Positions 53,342 through 62,990 of a stretch of 64,000 nt of DNA are shown here, one piece after another (within the stretch, counting starts at the first letter, position 1; every line of letters begins with the position of its first letter). A program made the position numbers and the translations under genes. Below the pieces are notes generated by a model. That model ran no database searches. It had not been told where the DNA came from and worked only from the letters and a program-made list of their open reading frames with translations. Origin of the DNA: JANQHS01 sp965267505 (GTDB taxonomy: Bacteria; Bacteroidota; Bacteroidia; Cytophagales; CCMP332). The stretch lies in assembly GCA_965267505.1 (NCBI GenBank), contig OZ254081.1, positions 2,294,001-2,358,000 of the forward strand. The letters are read 5' to 3'.

Positions 53342-54003
53342 TTCTTAAGCCCCAGATAAACACCATCCCTTAATGGGATCATGATCTTTTCGAGGGAATC
53401 TTCACTTTTTAGTTTTTCATTGAATTCCTTCAACGCTTTTGTATCCTCATCATTTTCCTTTTCATCTAGAACTTTTCCGCTCCACAAGACATTGTCAGCA
53501 ATCAATAGTCCGCCCTTTCTAAGTTTTGGAAGGCATAGATTCAGATAGTTTGGATAATTTACCTTATCTGCGTCAATGAATACAAGGTCAATTTCTCCAT
53601 CAAAGTCTTTCAGATAATCTAGGGCTGATTTCCATACAACCTCAACTTTCTTACCCAAATCCGATTTGGCAAGATTTGCTTCGACCCTTTTTTTGAGTTC
53701 CAGGTTTACTTCAAGAGAAATCACTTTTCCTCCCTCTCCCAATCCTTCAGCAAGGCAAAGAGCTGAATAGCCAGTAAACGTTCCGATTTCCAAAACTGTT
53801 TTTGGATTTACTAATTTGGATAGAAGGCTTAGGAATCTACCCTGAATGTTTCCGGATAACATCCGAGGTAAAACAGTATTTAGGTAAGTGTCTCGTTCAA
53901 TTTCAGTCAGGTAATCTTTTTGAGGATCACAATGATCATCTAGATATCGGTTGAGATCGGGGTTATTCCATTCCACTTTTTTCTCTTTTTTTGAGTTCAA
54001 CAA
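53338..54003 (-). CDS. O-methyltransferase family 3
   Basis: A 221-residue SAM-dependent methyltransferase of the catechol/caffeoyl-CoA type. Motif I VLEIGTFTGYSALCLAEGL is at about 70-88; IDLVFIDADKVNYPNYL carries the metal-binding Asp; RKGGLLIADNVLWSGKV follows. Substrate unknown; in Bacteroidota this gene is common near cell-wall genes without a known role. The start is unclear: TTG 54003, TTG 54000 or GTG 53976 (MEWNNPDLNRYL). Its stop overlaps the transglycosylase start, so they are co-transcribed. Confidence 0.88.
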   Translation of the reverse strand: MLNSKKEKKVEWNNPDLNRYLDDHCDPQKDYLTEIERDTYLNTVLPRMLSGNIQGRFLSLLSKLVNPKTVLEIGTFTGYSALCLAEGLGEGGKVISLEVNLELKKRVEANLAKSDLGKKVEVVWKSALDYLKDFDGEIDLVFIDADKVNYPNYLNLCLPKLRKGGLLIADNVLWSGKVLDEKENDEDTKALKEFNEKLKSEDSLEKIMIPLRDGVYLGLKK

Positions 54004-54029
54004 AATTGAGCTCTTTTTACCAATAATTA

Positions 54030-55115
54030 TTGCCAGGAAAAAATCGTTTTTCCACAGTTAAGAGCTTTGGTTCAAGATTGAAAGTTCAAACACAAAAAAA
54101 AATTCTGATCATCCAGACCGCTTTCATCGGAGATGTGGTCCTGGCCAGCTCTTTAATTGAATCGATTCATGAGGCGGAGCCTGAATCCGAGATCCATTTT
54201 TTGCTTAGAAAGGGGAACGAAGGACTTTTTGCAGGGCATCCCTTTTTAGGGCAGATAATTATTTGGGATAAATCGAATAAGTACTCTTCCTTGAAGGAGG
54301 TGATCTCAGAGATTAGGAAGAGTAGGTATGACCTTTTGATCAACCTTCAAAGATTTTTCTCTACTGGTTTGATCAGCTTTCTTTCGAGGGCTAAGCGAAA
54401 ACACGGCTTCTCTCAGAATCCCTTTTCTTTTTCGTATGATTTTAAGCTTCCCTTCTCAACTGAGAAAGGGGTTCATGAAATTGATAGAAACTTCAATCTC
54501 CTTAGCTCCGATAATAAGAAACTACAAAAGCTGAGGCCAAAATTGTACCCCGAAAGTCAAGATAGAACTAGGGCTAAGGAATTGGTAGGTGAAGGAAGCT
54601 ACCTGACTATTTCCCCGGGATCAGTATGGTTCACAAAACAAGCTCCCATTTCCTTGTGGAAGGAATTCATTTCTGCTCTTCCAGAAGATCAAAGGGTTAT
54701 TATTCTAGGGTCAGGAGCCGATTATCAGTTAGGGGAAACACTTCGTGATGAGAAAGGGGAAAGGGTTTTAAACTTATGTGGAAAGACAAATTTTTTGGAG
54801 ACAGCGGCGATAATGGAAGGTTCAGCCATTAATTATTCTAATGATTCTGCCCCCCTACACTTAAGTTCTTCTGTAAATGCTCCAACCTTTGCTGTGTATT
54901 GCAGTACCATACCTGAATTCGGATTTGGGCCCCTTTCTGATTTTTCCAGAGTCGCAGAGATAAAGAACCTGGAATGCAGGCCTTGCAATCTTCATGGAAA
55001 GAAAGAATGCCCACTTGCTCATTTCAAATGTGGTAATTTGCACGGCCCTGATCCTCTTTTGAAAGCATTTGAGGATGTGATAACTTTCGGAAAAGGAAAA
55101 GAAAATGAGGTATAA
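54030..55115 (+). CDS. Glycosyltransferase family 9 (heptosyltransferase-like)
   Basis: A GT9 enzyme of up to 361 residues. The conserved opening KKILIIQTAFIGDVVLASSL indicates that the true start is probably the TTG at 54078 (345 residues) rather than TTG 54030. The C-terminal domain has NYSNDSAPLHLSSSVNAPTF (the D-S-A-x-x-H type motif) and the cysteine cluster CRPCNLHGKKECPLAHFKC, as in the GT9 gene at 13235. Likely adds a sugar to the lipopolysaccharide core. It overlaps the Xaa-Pro peptidase gene by 11 bases. Confidence 0.88.
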   Translation: MPGKNRFSTVKSFGSRLKVQTQKKILIIQTAFIGDVVLASSLIESIHEAEPESEIHFLLRKGNEGLFAGHPFLGQIIIWDKSNKYSSLKEVISEIRKSRYDLLINLQRFFSTGLISFLSRAKRKHGFSQNPFSFSYDFKLPFSTEKGVHEIDRNFNLLSSDNKKLQKLRPKLYPESQDRTRAKELVGEGSYLTISPGSVWFTKQAPISLWKEFISALPEDQRVIILGSGADYQLGETLRDEKGERVLNLCGKTNFLETAAIMEGSAINYSNDSAPLHLSSSVNAPTFAVYCSTIPEFGFGPLSDFSRVAEIKNLECRPCNLHGKKECPLAHFKCGNLHGPDPLLKAFEDVITFGKGKENEV

Positions 55116-56397
55116 GGAGATCAACCCTAAGTTGTTCATTGGTAACAGAAAAAAGTTCGTCAGTGAAATGAAGCCTGGCCATGTAGCCGTTTTCACTTCT
55201 AATGACATTATGCCGACCAATGCAGATGGGGCAATGGCATTCAAACAAAACGCTGATCTCTTTTGGCTGACTGGCGTGGATCAGGAAGATTCAATTCTGA
55301 TCCTTGCACCTCAGGCCAATAACAAGGAATACAGAGAGGTTCTTTTATTAAGAGAGACCAATGAAAATATTGCCATCTGGGAGGGTCAAAAGCTCACAAA
55401 AGAAGAGGCAAAAAAGAATTCAGGAGTAGAGACGGTTTTATGGAACGATCAACTTTTCACCGTTTTGAATGAGGTCATGTTCTATGGGGAAGGGGTTTAT
55501 TTAAACTCAAATGAGCATCTGAGGAATTCTTCTCCTGTACAAACCAAGGAAAGAAGATTAAGCGACGAGATAAAGGATAAATTCCCTCTCCATAGTGTTG
55601 AAAGGGCAGCACCAATTTTACATCGCTTAAGGGTTGTGAAATCTCCCTTTGAAGTTGAGGTGATGCAGGAAGCAATGAACATCACTGAAAAGGCTTTCAG
55701 AAGGATATGCGCCTTTGTAAAGCCGGATCAATGGGAATATGAAATTGAAGCTGAATTATTTCATGAATTCAAAAGAAATGGCTCGAGAGGTCCGGCCTAC
55801 GACCCAATAATTGCATCGGGATTCAATGCTTGCGTTCTTCACTATATCAGCAATGACCAGAAGACCAAGGACGGAGACCTTCTTTTGATGGACATAGGTG
55901 CTGAATATGGAAATTATGCCTCAGACCTGACCCGGTGCATTCCTGTAAACGGAAAGTTTACAGATAGGCAAAAAGAGATCTACAATACCGTAAAGTATGT
56001 GAAAGACGAGGCTACCAAGCTTCTGGTTCCTGGAAATAACTGGATTGACTACCATGAAGAAGTTGGAAATATCATGGAAAAGGAGCTTTTGAAGCTTAAA
56101 TTGATCAATGATAGTGATATAAGAAATCAGGATCCCGATTGGCCGGCGTATAAAACATTCTTCCCCCACGGTACCAGCCATCATTTGGGTTTGGATGTTC
56201 ATGACGTAGGTAGTAAATACCATGTTTTTGAGGCTGGAATGGTCATGACTGTTGAACCAGGAATCTATATTAGAGAAGAATCACTTGGTGTCAGACTTGA
56301 AGATGATATCCTAATTACTGAAAATGGAAATCAAAACCTGATGGCTTCCATTCCAATTGAAATAGAGGAAATTGAAGATTTGATGTCCTCTAAATAA
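55105..56397 (+). CDS. pepP: Xaa-Pro aminopeptidase (M24B)
   Basis: A 430-residue metallopeptidase that removes N-terminal residues before proline. The N-terminal domain begins YKEINPKLFIGNRKKF. The pita-bread catalytic domain (about 175-425) keeps the dinuclear metal ligands in LLLMDIGAEYGNYASDLTR (two Asp), PHGTSHHLGLDVHDVG (His), TVEPGIYI (Glu) and VRLEDDILIT (Glu). Probably cytoplasmic; no signal peptide. It is translationally linked to the GT9 gene by an 11-base overlap. Confidence 0.94.
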   Translation: MRYKEINPKLFIGNRKKFVSEMKPGHVAVFTSNDIMPTNADGAMAFKQNADLFWLTGVDQEDSILILAPQANNKEYREVLLLRETNENIAIWEGQKLTKEEAKKNSGVETVLWNDQLFTVLNEVMFYGEGVYLNSNEHLRNSSPVQTKERRLSDEIKDKFPLHSVERAAPILHRLRVVKSPFEVEVMQEAMNITEKAFRRICAFVKPDQWEYEIEAELFHEFKRNGSRGPAYDPIIASGFNACVLHYISNDQKTKDGDLLLMDIGAEYGNYASDLTRCIPVNGKFTDRQKEIYNTVKYVKDEATKLLVPGNNWIDYHEEVGNIMEKELLKLKLINDSDIRNQDPDWPAYKTFFPHGTSHHLGLDVHDVGSKYHVFEAGMVMTVEPGIYIREESLGVRLEDDILITENGNQNLMASIPIEIEEIEDLMSSK

Positions 56398-56407
56398 AAA
56401 TTGGGAT

Positions 56408-56415
56408 TATTTTTG
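56408..56415 (+). promoter_or_regulatory. Putative -7 element of the LRR gene
   Basis: TATTTTTG matches TAnnTTTG and ends 15 bases before the ATG at 56431, which supports that start over the TTG at 56401. No TTG at the normal -33 spacing. Confidence 0.35.
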
Positions 56416-56430
56416 TTTGCTAAGCACTTT

Positions 56431-57351
56431 ATGAAACCATCAACCAAATCAAACTCCATAAAATGCCTGCTTCTAGGTGTTTTATTCTTTGTTTTCGGAG
56501 CAGCTATGAACCTTGGCATGGCTCAGGAAGATCCCGAAGTGTACTACCAAAAAGGAAAAGAGGAATTAAATCAAGCAAAATATATAGAGGCTATTTCTGA
56601 ATTCACACTTGCGCTAAGTATCGACCCAAGTATGGGGAAGGCATATTTAGATAGGGCAAGGGCAAAAAAGGGTCTGGCTGAGCAATTCGGTTTTAACGAT
56701 ACGGAATTGTGTCATGACCTTGTTTCTGCAATCCACTTAGGAATGCTTGACGCAAGGGAATTGATGGAAGAAAAATGTATGGGGCACTGCTTCTCACAAA
56801 AGACCGCCTTTCTTGTTCCTGAAGATGTTTTTTGCGCGGATTTCAGTTCAAGTGTGATCTTTGAACTACCCTCAGGCCTGGATTCTCTGCAGAACCTGGT
56901 AAAGTTGAATATGTATAACAACAAGTTGACTGCCTTACATGACGATGTAGCCGAACTCAAATACCTTGTCGAACTTGATCTTTCAAGTAACAAATTGAAA
57001 GAGGTTCATGATGGAGTTTCAGAATTGAAATTTCTCCATCACCTTAATCTGAATAAGAATGAGATTTCCGTTCTGCCAGAGAAATTCGGAGAACTGGAAA
57101 ATCTAACCGAGCTATACCTCCGAAACAATTATATCAAGGAAATGCCAAAATCTATTTCAAGGCTTAAAAAACTTGAAAAATTGGATCTGGCACTTAACGA
57201 ACTGACCGACCTACCTATTGAGATCGCAAACCTTCAGAATCTTAAGGAGTTGATTTTGGTAGGAAACGAGATTTCTCCCTCAAATCAGACAAAGATCAAA
57301 GGGCTTTTGCCTAATTGTAAGATCTATTTCGACAACGATCACAACCAATAA
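56431..57351 (+). CDS. Secreted TPR and leucine-rich-repeat protein
   Basis: A 306-residue protein with signal (about 1-31, cleavage near NLGMAQ). Residues about 35-75 form one TPR-like unit (YYQKGKEELNQAKYIEAISE, LALSIDPSMGKAYL). A cysteine-containing region (CHDL, KCMGHCF) follows. From about 135 to 295 leucine-rich repeats of 23 residues appear, for example NLVKLNMYNNKLTALHDDVA, LVELDLSSNKLKEVHDGVSE, LTELYLRNNYIKEMPKSI. It is a protein-interaction scaffold in the periplasm or outside. One base separates it from the Rid gene. Confidence 0.85.
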   Translation: MKPSTKSNSIKCLLLGVLFFVFGAAMNLGMAQEDPEVYYQKGKEELNQAKYIEAISEFTLALSIDPSMGKAYLDRARAKKGLAEQFGFNDTELCHDLVSAIHLGMLDARELMEEKCMGHCFSQKTAFLVPEDVFCADFSSSVIFELPSGLDSLQNLVKLNMYNNKLTALHDDVAELKYLVELDLSSNKLKEVHDGVSELKFLHHLNLNKNEISVLPEKFGELENLTELYLRNNYIKEMPKSISRLKKLEKLDLALNELTDLPIEIANLQNLKELILVGNEISPSNQTKIKGLLPNCKIYFDNDHNQ

Positions 57352-57352
57352 T

Positions 57353-57766
57353 ATGAGCTTAAGGGAATCCAAAAACGCCCCCGAACCGGTAGGGCTATAC
57401 CCTCATGCGAGACAAGTGGGTGAGCTGTTGTTTTTATCCGGTATTGGTCCCCGAAAGAAAGGATCGAAGGATATTCCGGGAGTTACATTAAATGAAGATG
57501 GTTCTATCCGGTCTTATGACATTGCAGAACAATGCCATTCCGTTTTTGGAAATGTAAGAACCGTGCTTGAGGAATGTGGTAGCACCTGGGAGAATTTGGT
57601 AGATGTAACAGTTTTTCTCACCAACATGAAGGATGACTTTAAGACCTTCAATGAGATTTATTCGGAATATTTCAAGGACAATATGCCAAGTAGAACAACC
57701 ATTGAAATAAACGCATTGCCAACACCAATTGCTATTGAGCTCAAATGTGTAGCTACTGTACTTTGA
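57353..57766 (+). CDS. RidA/YjgF-family protein
   Basis: A 137-residue trimeric Rid-superfamily protein, the group that hydrolyses reactive enamines and imines. Features: PHARQVGELLFLSGIGPRK, the CHSVFGNVRTVLEECGSTWE helix, VDVTVFLTNMKDDF and MPSRTTIEINALP with the Arg that binds the substrate carboxylate. The N-terminus (PEPVGLYPHAR) is closer to the 2-aminomuconate deaminase subgroup than to classical RidA. No kynurenine genes are near, so the substrate is open. Its TGA directly abuts the stop of the convergent J/TPR gene. Confidence 0.88.
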   Translation: MSLRESKNAPEPVGLYPHARQVGELLFLSGIGPRKKGSKDIPGVTLNEDGSIRSYDIAEQCHSVFGNVRTVLEECGSTWENLVDVTVFLTNMKDDFKTFNEIYSEYFKDNMPSRTTIEINALPTPIAIELKCVATVL

Positions 57767-58924
57767 TCAACAATTGATCTTCTGCAATTCTTCAGGGATC
57801 TCTGCTCCTTTTTCTTTAGCTGAAGAAATTGCTTTGCAGGCCTCCTTATAATTTCCGAGATCAAAATAGCAGGACCCAATAAGAAGGTGTGGGTCCGGGG
57901 AATCAGGGTTTAACACGCTAGCCCATTTACAGGCTGAAATTGCCTCCTCAAATCTTTGATGAGCCGAATAGATACGGGCTTTCTCAATGAACACATTGAA
58001 ATCTGAAGGAGGATGGTTTTCTGGATTTATCACTACATAGTAAGCCTTTCCATAATGATTGACATAATTGTTCACTATGAGTGCTGTTGCTCTTTCAAGG
58101 TAGAACAAGGCCTGATCAAGATCACCTAGGTCATTTTGAAAGATGAAAGCTATCTCTTTATTAGCAAGCAGCAATTCTGGATTTTTTTCCAATAGATTTT
58201 CCAGGAGTTCAATTGCATAGTTGACATTCCCTAGTTTTTTATAACAAACGGCTAAGCCTATATACCACTCTTCCTTCACCTTATGAGCTTTCCTTATTAG
58301 CATGGAAAGGAGATCCATGGCGTCAGCATAATTTGAAGCCTTCATTAGTTTGCTGGCCTCTCTTTCGGAATCCTCGATCAGCTGTTTTCTCATTTGAACA
58401 AGGTCAGCTCCGGTTTGATCGAATTTGATCATATCCAAGTAGTTCAAGGCTTGTTTATAATTCCCGTTGGAATACTCGAACCTTGCTCTTTCTAAAAGCG
58501 CATTCCGAGCGACCATCCTTTGTTCGTTCTCCTTTGAGGTCAGGTAATTATTGGTTTGCCAGATGATATTATAAATCATAAAACCTGCGCCAAAAACCAG
58601 GAGGATTATGAAGGATGTCTGCCATTTTCCTTGCTTTGTTCGTTTCCTCTGATAGACTGGCGGGCTTGGCCTGGTTGACCTGCTTACTCTTGGTTTTTTT
58701 GGTAATACCAGGCTGTTATACAGCACTTGATCGTAGGAAAGTTTCTTTTTGGGATCAGAGAGAACTCCATAGGCCCGTGTGATCATCTTGAATTTGTCCT
58801 CGTACAGGGGTTCCCCTCGGTGAGCATCCGGATGATACTTGAAGGCCAGGGTCTTATACTGCTTTTTCACCCTTTCAAGGGATGAAAAAGGGGCCAGTTC
58901 CATTATTTGATAAAGGTTAGCCAT
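57767..58924 (-). CDS. J-domain membrane protein with TPR repeats
   Basis: A 385-residue protein. The J domain (about 3-66) has the HPD motif at 31-33 and should stimulate DnaK. A basic Pro/Ser/Arg linker (75-101) leads to one TM helix (103-122). The large C-terminal part (130-385) is made of TPR-like helical pairs, for example ARFEYSNGNYKQALNYLDMI, AIELLENLLEKNPELLLANK and the ending ACKAISSAKEKG. With the J domain N-terminal and TM after it, the TPR part would face the periplasm. Function unknown. Same strand as gldH upstream, 41 bases apart. Confidence 0.85.
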   Translation of the reverse strand: MANLYQIMELAPFSSLERVKKQYKTLAFKYHPDAHRGEPLYEDKFKMITRAYGVLSDPKKKLSYDQVLYNSLVLPKKPRVSRSTRPSPPVYQRKRTKQGKWQTSFIILLVFGAGFMIYNIIWQTNNYLTSKENEQRMVARNALLERARFEYSNGNYKQALNYLDMIKFDQTGADLVQMRKQLIEDSEREASKLMKASNYADAMDLLSMLIRKAHKVKEEWYIGLAVCYKKLGNVNYAIELLENLLEKNPELLLANKEIAFIFQNDLGDLDQALFYLERATALIVNNYVNHYGKAYYVVINPENHPPSDFNVFIEKARIYSAHQRFEEAISACKWASVLNPDSPDPHLLIGSCYFDLGNYKEACKAISSAKEKGAEIPEELQKINC

Positions 58925-58965
58925 TATCTAACCTTTAAAAAACGCGGTTTTGGTCTATAATTGTT

Positions 58966-59457
58966 TCAATTGCCAGCTTTTTTATTTAACTGGACACCGA
59001 AGGAAATTATCCCTTTTAGGCTATCTGTTCTCATATAGTGCATTATAGAAAAGCGATATTTTCCTGGGTTTTGAAACTTCAGATTTGGTAGGGCCAGGAT
59101 CTTATGGTCGTAAACCCCACCAAAACCGGAACCTAATGGTTCCCCTGTCCGGGCATCCATCAGGTGAACTTCCTGAAGCCTTTTTCCCAACTCAACCCCA
59201 TCAGAATTCTCCAAAAAGTAGGTTAAGTAAAGATTATAGTAGGGGTAATCCTGATCATTTCTGATCAGATAAAGTAAGTCATAAAGAGAAGAAGTGTCTT
59301 CAACGCTCAGGTTGAATTGTACCTTATCATGGAAAGACCAGGTAGCATTTTCAAAGTCTTTTTTTTCAATAAAATGGACGGGTTCTCCGCAGCTTTGAAT
59401 AAGAACCACCGCAAGAAGTAAAAATGAATAAGGGATTAGACTTTTAAATTTCAGCAT
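58966..59457 (-). CDS. gldH: Gliding motility lipoprotein GldH
   Basis: A 163-residue lipoprotein; lipobox ends LIQSC (Cys23). The mature part fits GldH: VHFIEKKDFENATWSFHDKV, FNLSVEDTSSLYDLLYLIRN and DARTGEPLGSGFGGVYDH. In Flavobacterium johnsoniae GldH is needed for gliding and T9SS function; homologues also occur in non-gliding species. Its presence fits the T9SS-sorted proteins in this window. It follows purD by 23 bases and precedes the J/TPR gene on the minus strand. Confidence 0.92.
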   Translation of the reverse strand: MLKFKSLIPYSFLLLAVVLIQSCGEPVHFIEKKDFENATWSFHDKVQFNLSVEDTSSLYDLLYLIRNDQDYPYYNLYLTYFLENSDGVELGKRLQEVHLMDARTGEPLGSGFGGVYDHKILALPNLKFQNPGKYRFSIMHYMRTDSLKGIISFGVQLNKKAGN

Positions 59458-59480
59458 TCAGAAATCACCATTTTCTTGGT

Positions 59481-60764
59481 TTAAGAATATTCAAAAGAAA
59501 GTAGGTCGTTGCCTATATCCCTTCTAAAATATTTTTTTTCAAAATCCACAAGCTCAGCACCTTGTTTTGATTTGGTCAATGCCTCATTGATACTTTCGCC
59601 CAGGGCTGTAATGGAAATGACCCTGCCTCCAGAGCTGATAACCTGCCCGCTATTATCTAGTTGGGTCCCGGCATGAAAGGGTATTACCTCCTGAAGGGAT
59701 TCCAATCCTGAGATCTTCTTTCCTTTTTGATAGGCCTCGGGATACCCTCCAGAAACCAACATAACTGTGCTTGCTGCCTGCTCATGTGCCTCGATGGATC
59801 TTGAGCTTAGAGTTCCATTGGTACAGTCTAAAATAATTTCGATCAGGTCATCTTTAATCCTTGGAAGAACAACTTCCGCTTCTGGGTCCCCTAATCTGCA
59901 ATTGTACTCGATTACAAAGGGTTCGCCCTTAACATTCATCAAACCGAAGAAAATGAACCCACAATAATCGATGCTCTCTTTTCCAAGTCCTTCAACTGTT
60001 GGAATTATGATCCTGGATTCGACCTTTTTTAGAAACTCTTCATCTGCAAAGGCCACAGGAGAGATAGCTCCCATTCCTCCCGTATTTAGCCCTGTATCCC
60101 CTTCACCTATCCTTTTGTAATCCTTTGCTTCTGGAAGAATCAAGTAATTCTTACCATCCGTCATAATAAAAACCGAAAGTTCTATACCATCTAGGAATTC
60201 TTCGATAACCACCTTATCACTTGCCGAGCCAAACTTTCCACCGATCATCTCGTCCAGGGAGGATTTGGCACTCTCAAGGTCTTCAAGGATCAGAACTCCT
60301 TTGCCGGCGGCCAGTCCATCTGCCTTAAGAACAAAGGGAGAACTAAGTGTCTCGAGGAATTCCATTCCTTCCTGCAGGTTTGCTATGCTTATTGTTTTTG
60401 ATCGAGCAGTAGGGATATTATTTCTGATCATGAACTCCTTTGCGAAGTCCTTACTGCCTTCTAATTGCGCACCATATGATTTTGGTCCAAAAACCGCCAT
60501 GGAATCCAATTCGGTGGTTTCCTTAACCATGTCAACCAAGCCATCTACTAAGGGTGCTTCAGGTCCTATAATCAGTAGTTCAATATTCTGATCTTTGCAG
60601 AAATCTACGATTTCCTGATTGGAATCAAGGGAGAGATTAGTGCCCAGGGAAGCTGTTCCTGCATTTCCGGGGCTCGTAAATAATTCTGTCTTCTTAGGAC
60701 TTTGCTTCAGCTTCCATGCGATGGCATGTTCCCTTCCGCCACCTCCGATTAGAAGTATTTTCAT
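59481..60764 (-). CDS. purD: Phosphoribosylamine-glycine ligase
   Basis: A 427-residue ATP-grasp enzyme, the second step of purine synthesis, joining glycine to phosphoribosylamine with ATP. The N-terminal domain begins LLIGGGGREHAIAWKL (3-18). The ATP-grasp core has VLKADGLAAGKGVLI, GEGDTGLNTGGMGAISP and YNCRLGDPEAEVVLPR with the metal-binding Glu and Asn. Complete and standard in length. It follows recQ by 39 bases on the same strand, with gldH downstream. Confidence 0.96.
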   Translation of the reverse strand: MKILLIGGGGREHAIAWKLKQSPKKTELFTSPGNAGTASLGTNLSLDSNQEIVDFCKDQNIELLIIGPEAPLVDGLVDMVKETTELDSMAVFGPKSYGAQLEGSKDFAKEFMIRNNIPTARSKTISIANLQEGMEFLETLSSPFVLKADGLAAGKGVLILEDLESAKSSLDEMIGGKFGSASDKVVIEEFLDGIELSVFIMTDGKNYLILPEAKDYKRIGEGDTGLNTGGMGAISPVAFADEEFLKKVESRIIIPTVEGLGKESIDYCGFIFFGLMNVKGEPFVIEYNCRLGDPEAEVVLPRIKDDLIEIILDCTNGTLSSRSIEAHEQAASTVMLVSGGYPEAYQKGKKISGLESLQEVIPFHAGTQLDNSGQVISSGGRVISITALGESINEALTKSKQGAELVDFEKKYFRRDIGNDLLSFEYS

Positions 60765-60803
60765 GTACTGGCCGATTTGCGAGGCAAGTAAGTAATTCTG
60801 GAA

Positions 60804-62990
60804 TTAATTAGCTACTTCTGAAAGGAATTTGACCCGGATCAGCCTTATCTCTTCTTCGGAATAATAATCTTCTCCTAGCTCATTCAGAGCTTCTTCCCAT
60901 GAGTCTGATTCCGAATTCATAAAGTAGTCGAAGATCTCGTCTTCTTTATCCTCATCAACCAAGTCTTCCGTATAGTAATCAAGGTTTAGTTTGGTGCCAG
61001 ACTCACAGATATTTTCGATTTCATCTAAAAGGTATTCCATGGTCCAACCCTTTGTTTCACAGATCTCTTCCAGATCAACCTTTTTATCAATTTGAGCAAT
61101 TAAGAAGATCTTATTCTTTGAATTCACTCCAGAACTTTTGACCAGGACATCATTTGCGGTGATGATGTCATTTTCCTGGATATAATTTTCGATAAGTTCC
61201 AAGAAGGGCTTTCCAAATTTACGAGCCTTCCCTTGCCCTATTCCATTTATAAGGACCAATTCATCATAGCTAGTAGGGTAGGTGGTGGCCATTTCCTCAA
61301 ATTGAGGATCCTGGAAAATCACGTAGGGAGGAAGATCAAGTTTATCAGCTTGTCTTTTCCTCTCCTTTTTTAATAAATCGAAAAGAACCTTATCATGACC
61401 CTTTCCACTCATTACAGGAGTATCCTCAACCTCCTCATCTGTATCCGGGAATTCTCTGTTTTTTGAAAAGCTTATGCTGTAGGGATTTGAAATAAAATTT
61501 CTTCCCTCATCGGTAACCTTTATTAAGCCCACCGTTTCAACATTTTTTTCAAGTAGTCCCAGGATCATTACCTGACGGATCATTGGACCCAGGTCTTCCT
61601 CATCAATATGGATACAAGAACCGAACACCTCAAGCTTATCGTGGCCATAGGAATTTATGTATTGGTTTTCTATTCCTCTCAAGAGAGGAACCAGGTGGGC
61701 AATCCCAAATCTTTCTTCCGTTTGCTCAACCGCTTTAATGATCGAAACGACGGCTTCCTTTTCTTCAAAGGTTTCTTTGGGAAATTTGCAATTATCACAA
61801 TAGCCGCAATCTTCTCTTAGTTGTTCTCCAAAATAATGTAGCAGCGTTTTTCTTCTACAAATGGAGGATTCAGAGAATTGAATTACCTCCTCAAGAAGTA
61901 TCCTGGCATTTTCTTTTTCCGATACTGCCTTGTCTTTGTTAAACTTCTCCAGCTTCATAACATCGTTATAGCTGTAGAACATAAGGCAGTGACCTTCAAG
62001 CCCGTCTCTTCCTCCTCTTCCGGTTTCCTGGTAATAGCTTTCAAGGGATTTTGGCGCATCATAATGGACCACGAATCGGATATCGGGTTTGTCAATTCCC
62101 ATCCCGAATGCAATGGTTGCTACGATCACATCCACATTCTCGTTTAGGAAATCATCCTGATTCTTAACCCTGTCTTTTGACTCCATACCAGCATGATAGG
62201 GTCTGGCTTTAACCCCATTCACCTTGAGAAATTCTGCAATTTCTTCAACCTTCTTTCTACTCCAGCAATAAACAATTCCCGACAGGCCGGCTCTCTCCTT
62301 TACGAATTTTATCAGCTGCTTTTTCGCGCCTTTCTTTGGTCTGATCTCATAGAATAAATTTTCTCTATTAAATGAAGATTTGAAGATGGTGGCATCCTCC
62401 ATCTGGAGGTTTTTAACAATATCCGCTTCCACCTTTGGAGTTGCGGTAGCTGTTAAGGCAATAAGATGAAGATTGCCTATGTCTCTGATGATCTCTTTGA
62501 TCCTTCTATATTCCGGCCTGAAATCATGGCCCCATTCTGAAATACAATGGGCTTCATCAACTGCTACGAAAGAAGGGTTCAAGTTTTTGAAAAACTGAAT
62601 ATTTTCTTCCTTGGCCAGGCTTTCAGGAGCTATGTAGAGCATTTTGACCTTACCCTCCAAAGCTTCTTTTTTTACACGGTTCGATTCGGATTTACTTAAG
62701 GTAGAGTTCAGGACCCTGGCATTTATTCCATAGGCATTTAGAAAGTCTACCTGGTTTTTCATTAATGCTATAAGCGGGGAAATGATCAAAGCAGTCCCGG
62801 GCATGGTTATGGCCGGCAATTGATAACAAAGGGATTTCCCGGCACCAGTTGGCATAATCACCAGGGTGTTGTTCTTTTCTAGGACATTATTGATGATTTC
62901 TTCCTGGTTCCCTCTGAATTGGTGGTACCCGAAAACCTCTTTTAGGGTTTTCTTAATGTTGAAATCCAATACCTCTTCTGTCAACTCCAT
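60804..62990 (-). CDS. recQ: ATP-dependent DNA helicase RecQ
   Basis: A 728-residue SF2 helicase. Walker A MPTGAGKSLCYQLPA begins at 46; DEAH is at 145-148 in VAVDEAHCISEWGHDFRPEY; QETGRGGRDG is motif VI. The RQC zinc site has CRRKTLLHYFGE and CGYCDNC; a winged helix follows. An HRDC domain (about 540-610, LLKKERKRQADKLDLPPYVI) is complete. About 115 further residues form a helical acidic C-terminal domain (DLVDEDKEDEIFDYFMNSES, EEALNELGEDYYSEEE) common in Bacteroidota RecQ. It acts in recombination repair. It may lead the recQ-purD-gldH-J/TPR transcript. Confidence 0.95.
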   Translation of the reverse strand: MELTEEVLDFNIKKTLKEVFGYHQFRGNQEEIINNVLEKNNTLVIMPTGAGKSLCYQLPAITMPGTALIISPLIALMKNQVDFLNAYGINARVLNSTLSKSESNRVKKEALEGKVKMLYIAPESLAKEENIQFFKNLNPSFVAVDEAHCISEWGHDFRPEYRRIKEIIRDIGNLHLIALTATATPKVEADIVKNLQMEDATIFKSSFNRENLFYEIRPKKGAKKQLIKFVKERAGLSGIVYCWSRKKVEEIAEFLKVNGVKARPYHAGMESKDRVKNQDDFLNENVDVIVATIAFGMGIDKPDIRFVVHYDAPKSLESYYQETGRGGRDGLEGHCLMFYSYNDVMKLEKFNKDKAVSEKENARILLEEVIQFSESSICRRKTLLHYFGEQLREDCGYCDNCKFPKETFEEKEAVVSIIKAVEQTEERFGIAHLVPLLRGIENQYINSYGHDKLEVFGSCIHIDEEDLGPMIRQVMILGLLEKNVETVGLIKVTDEGRNFISNPYSISFSKNREFPDTDEEVEDTPVMSGKGHDKVLFDLLKKERKRQADKLDLPPYVIFQDPQFEEMATTYPTSYDELVLINGIGQGKARKFGKPFLELIENYIQENDIITANDVLVKSSGVNSKNKIFLIAQIDKKVDLEEICETKGWTMEYLLDEIENICESGTKLNLDYYTEDLVDEDKEDEIFDYFMNSESDSWEEALNELGEDYYSEEEIRLIRVKFLSEVAN

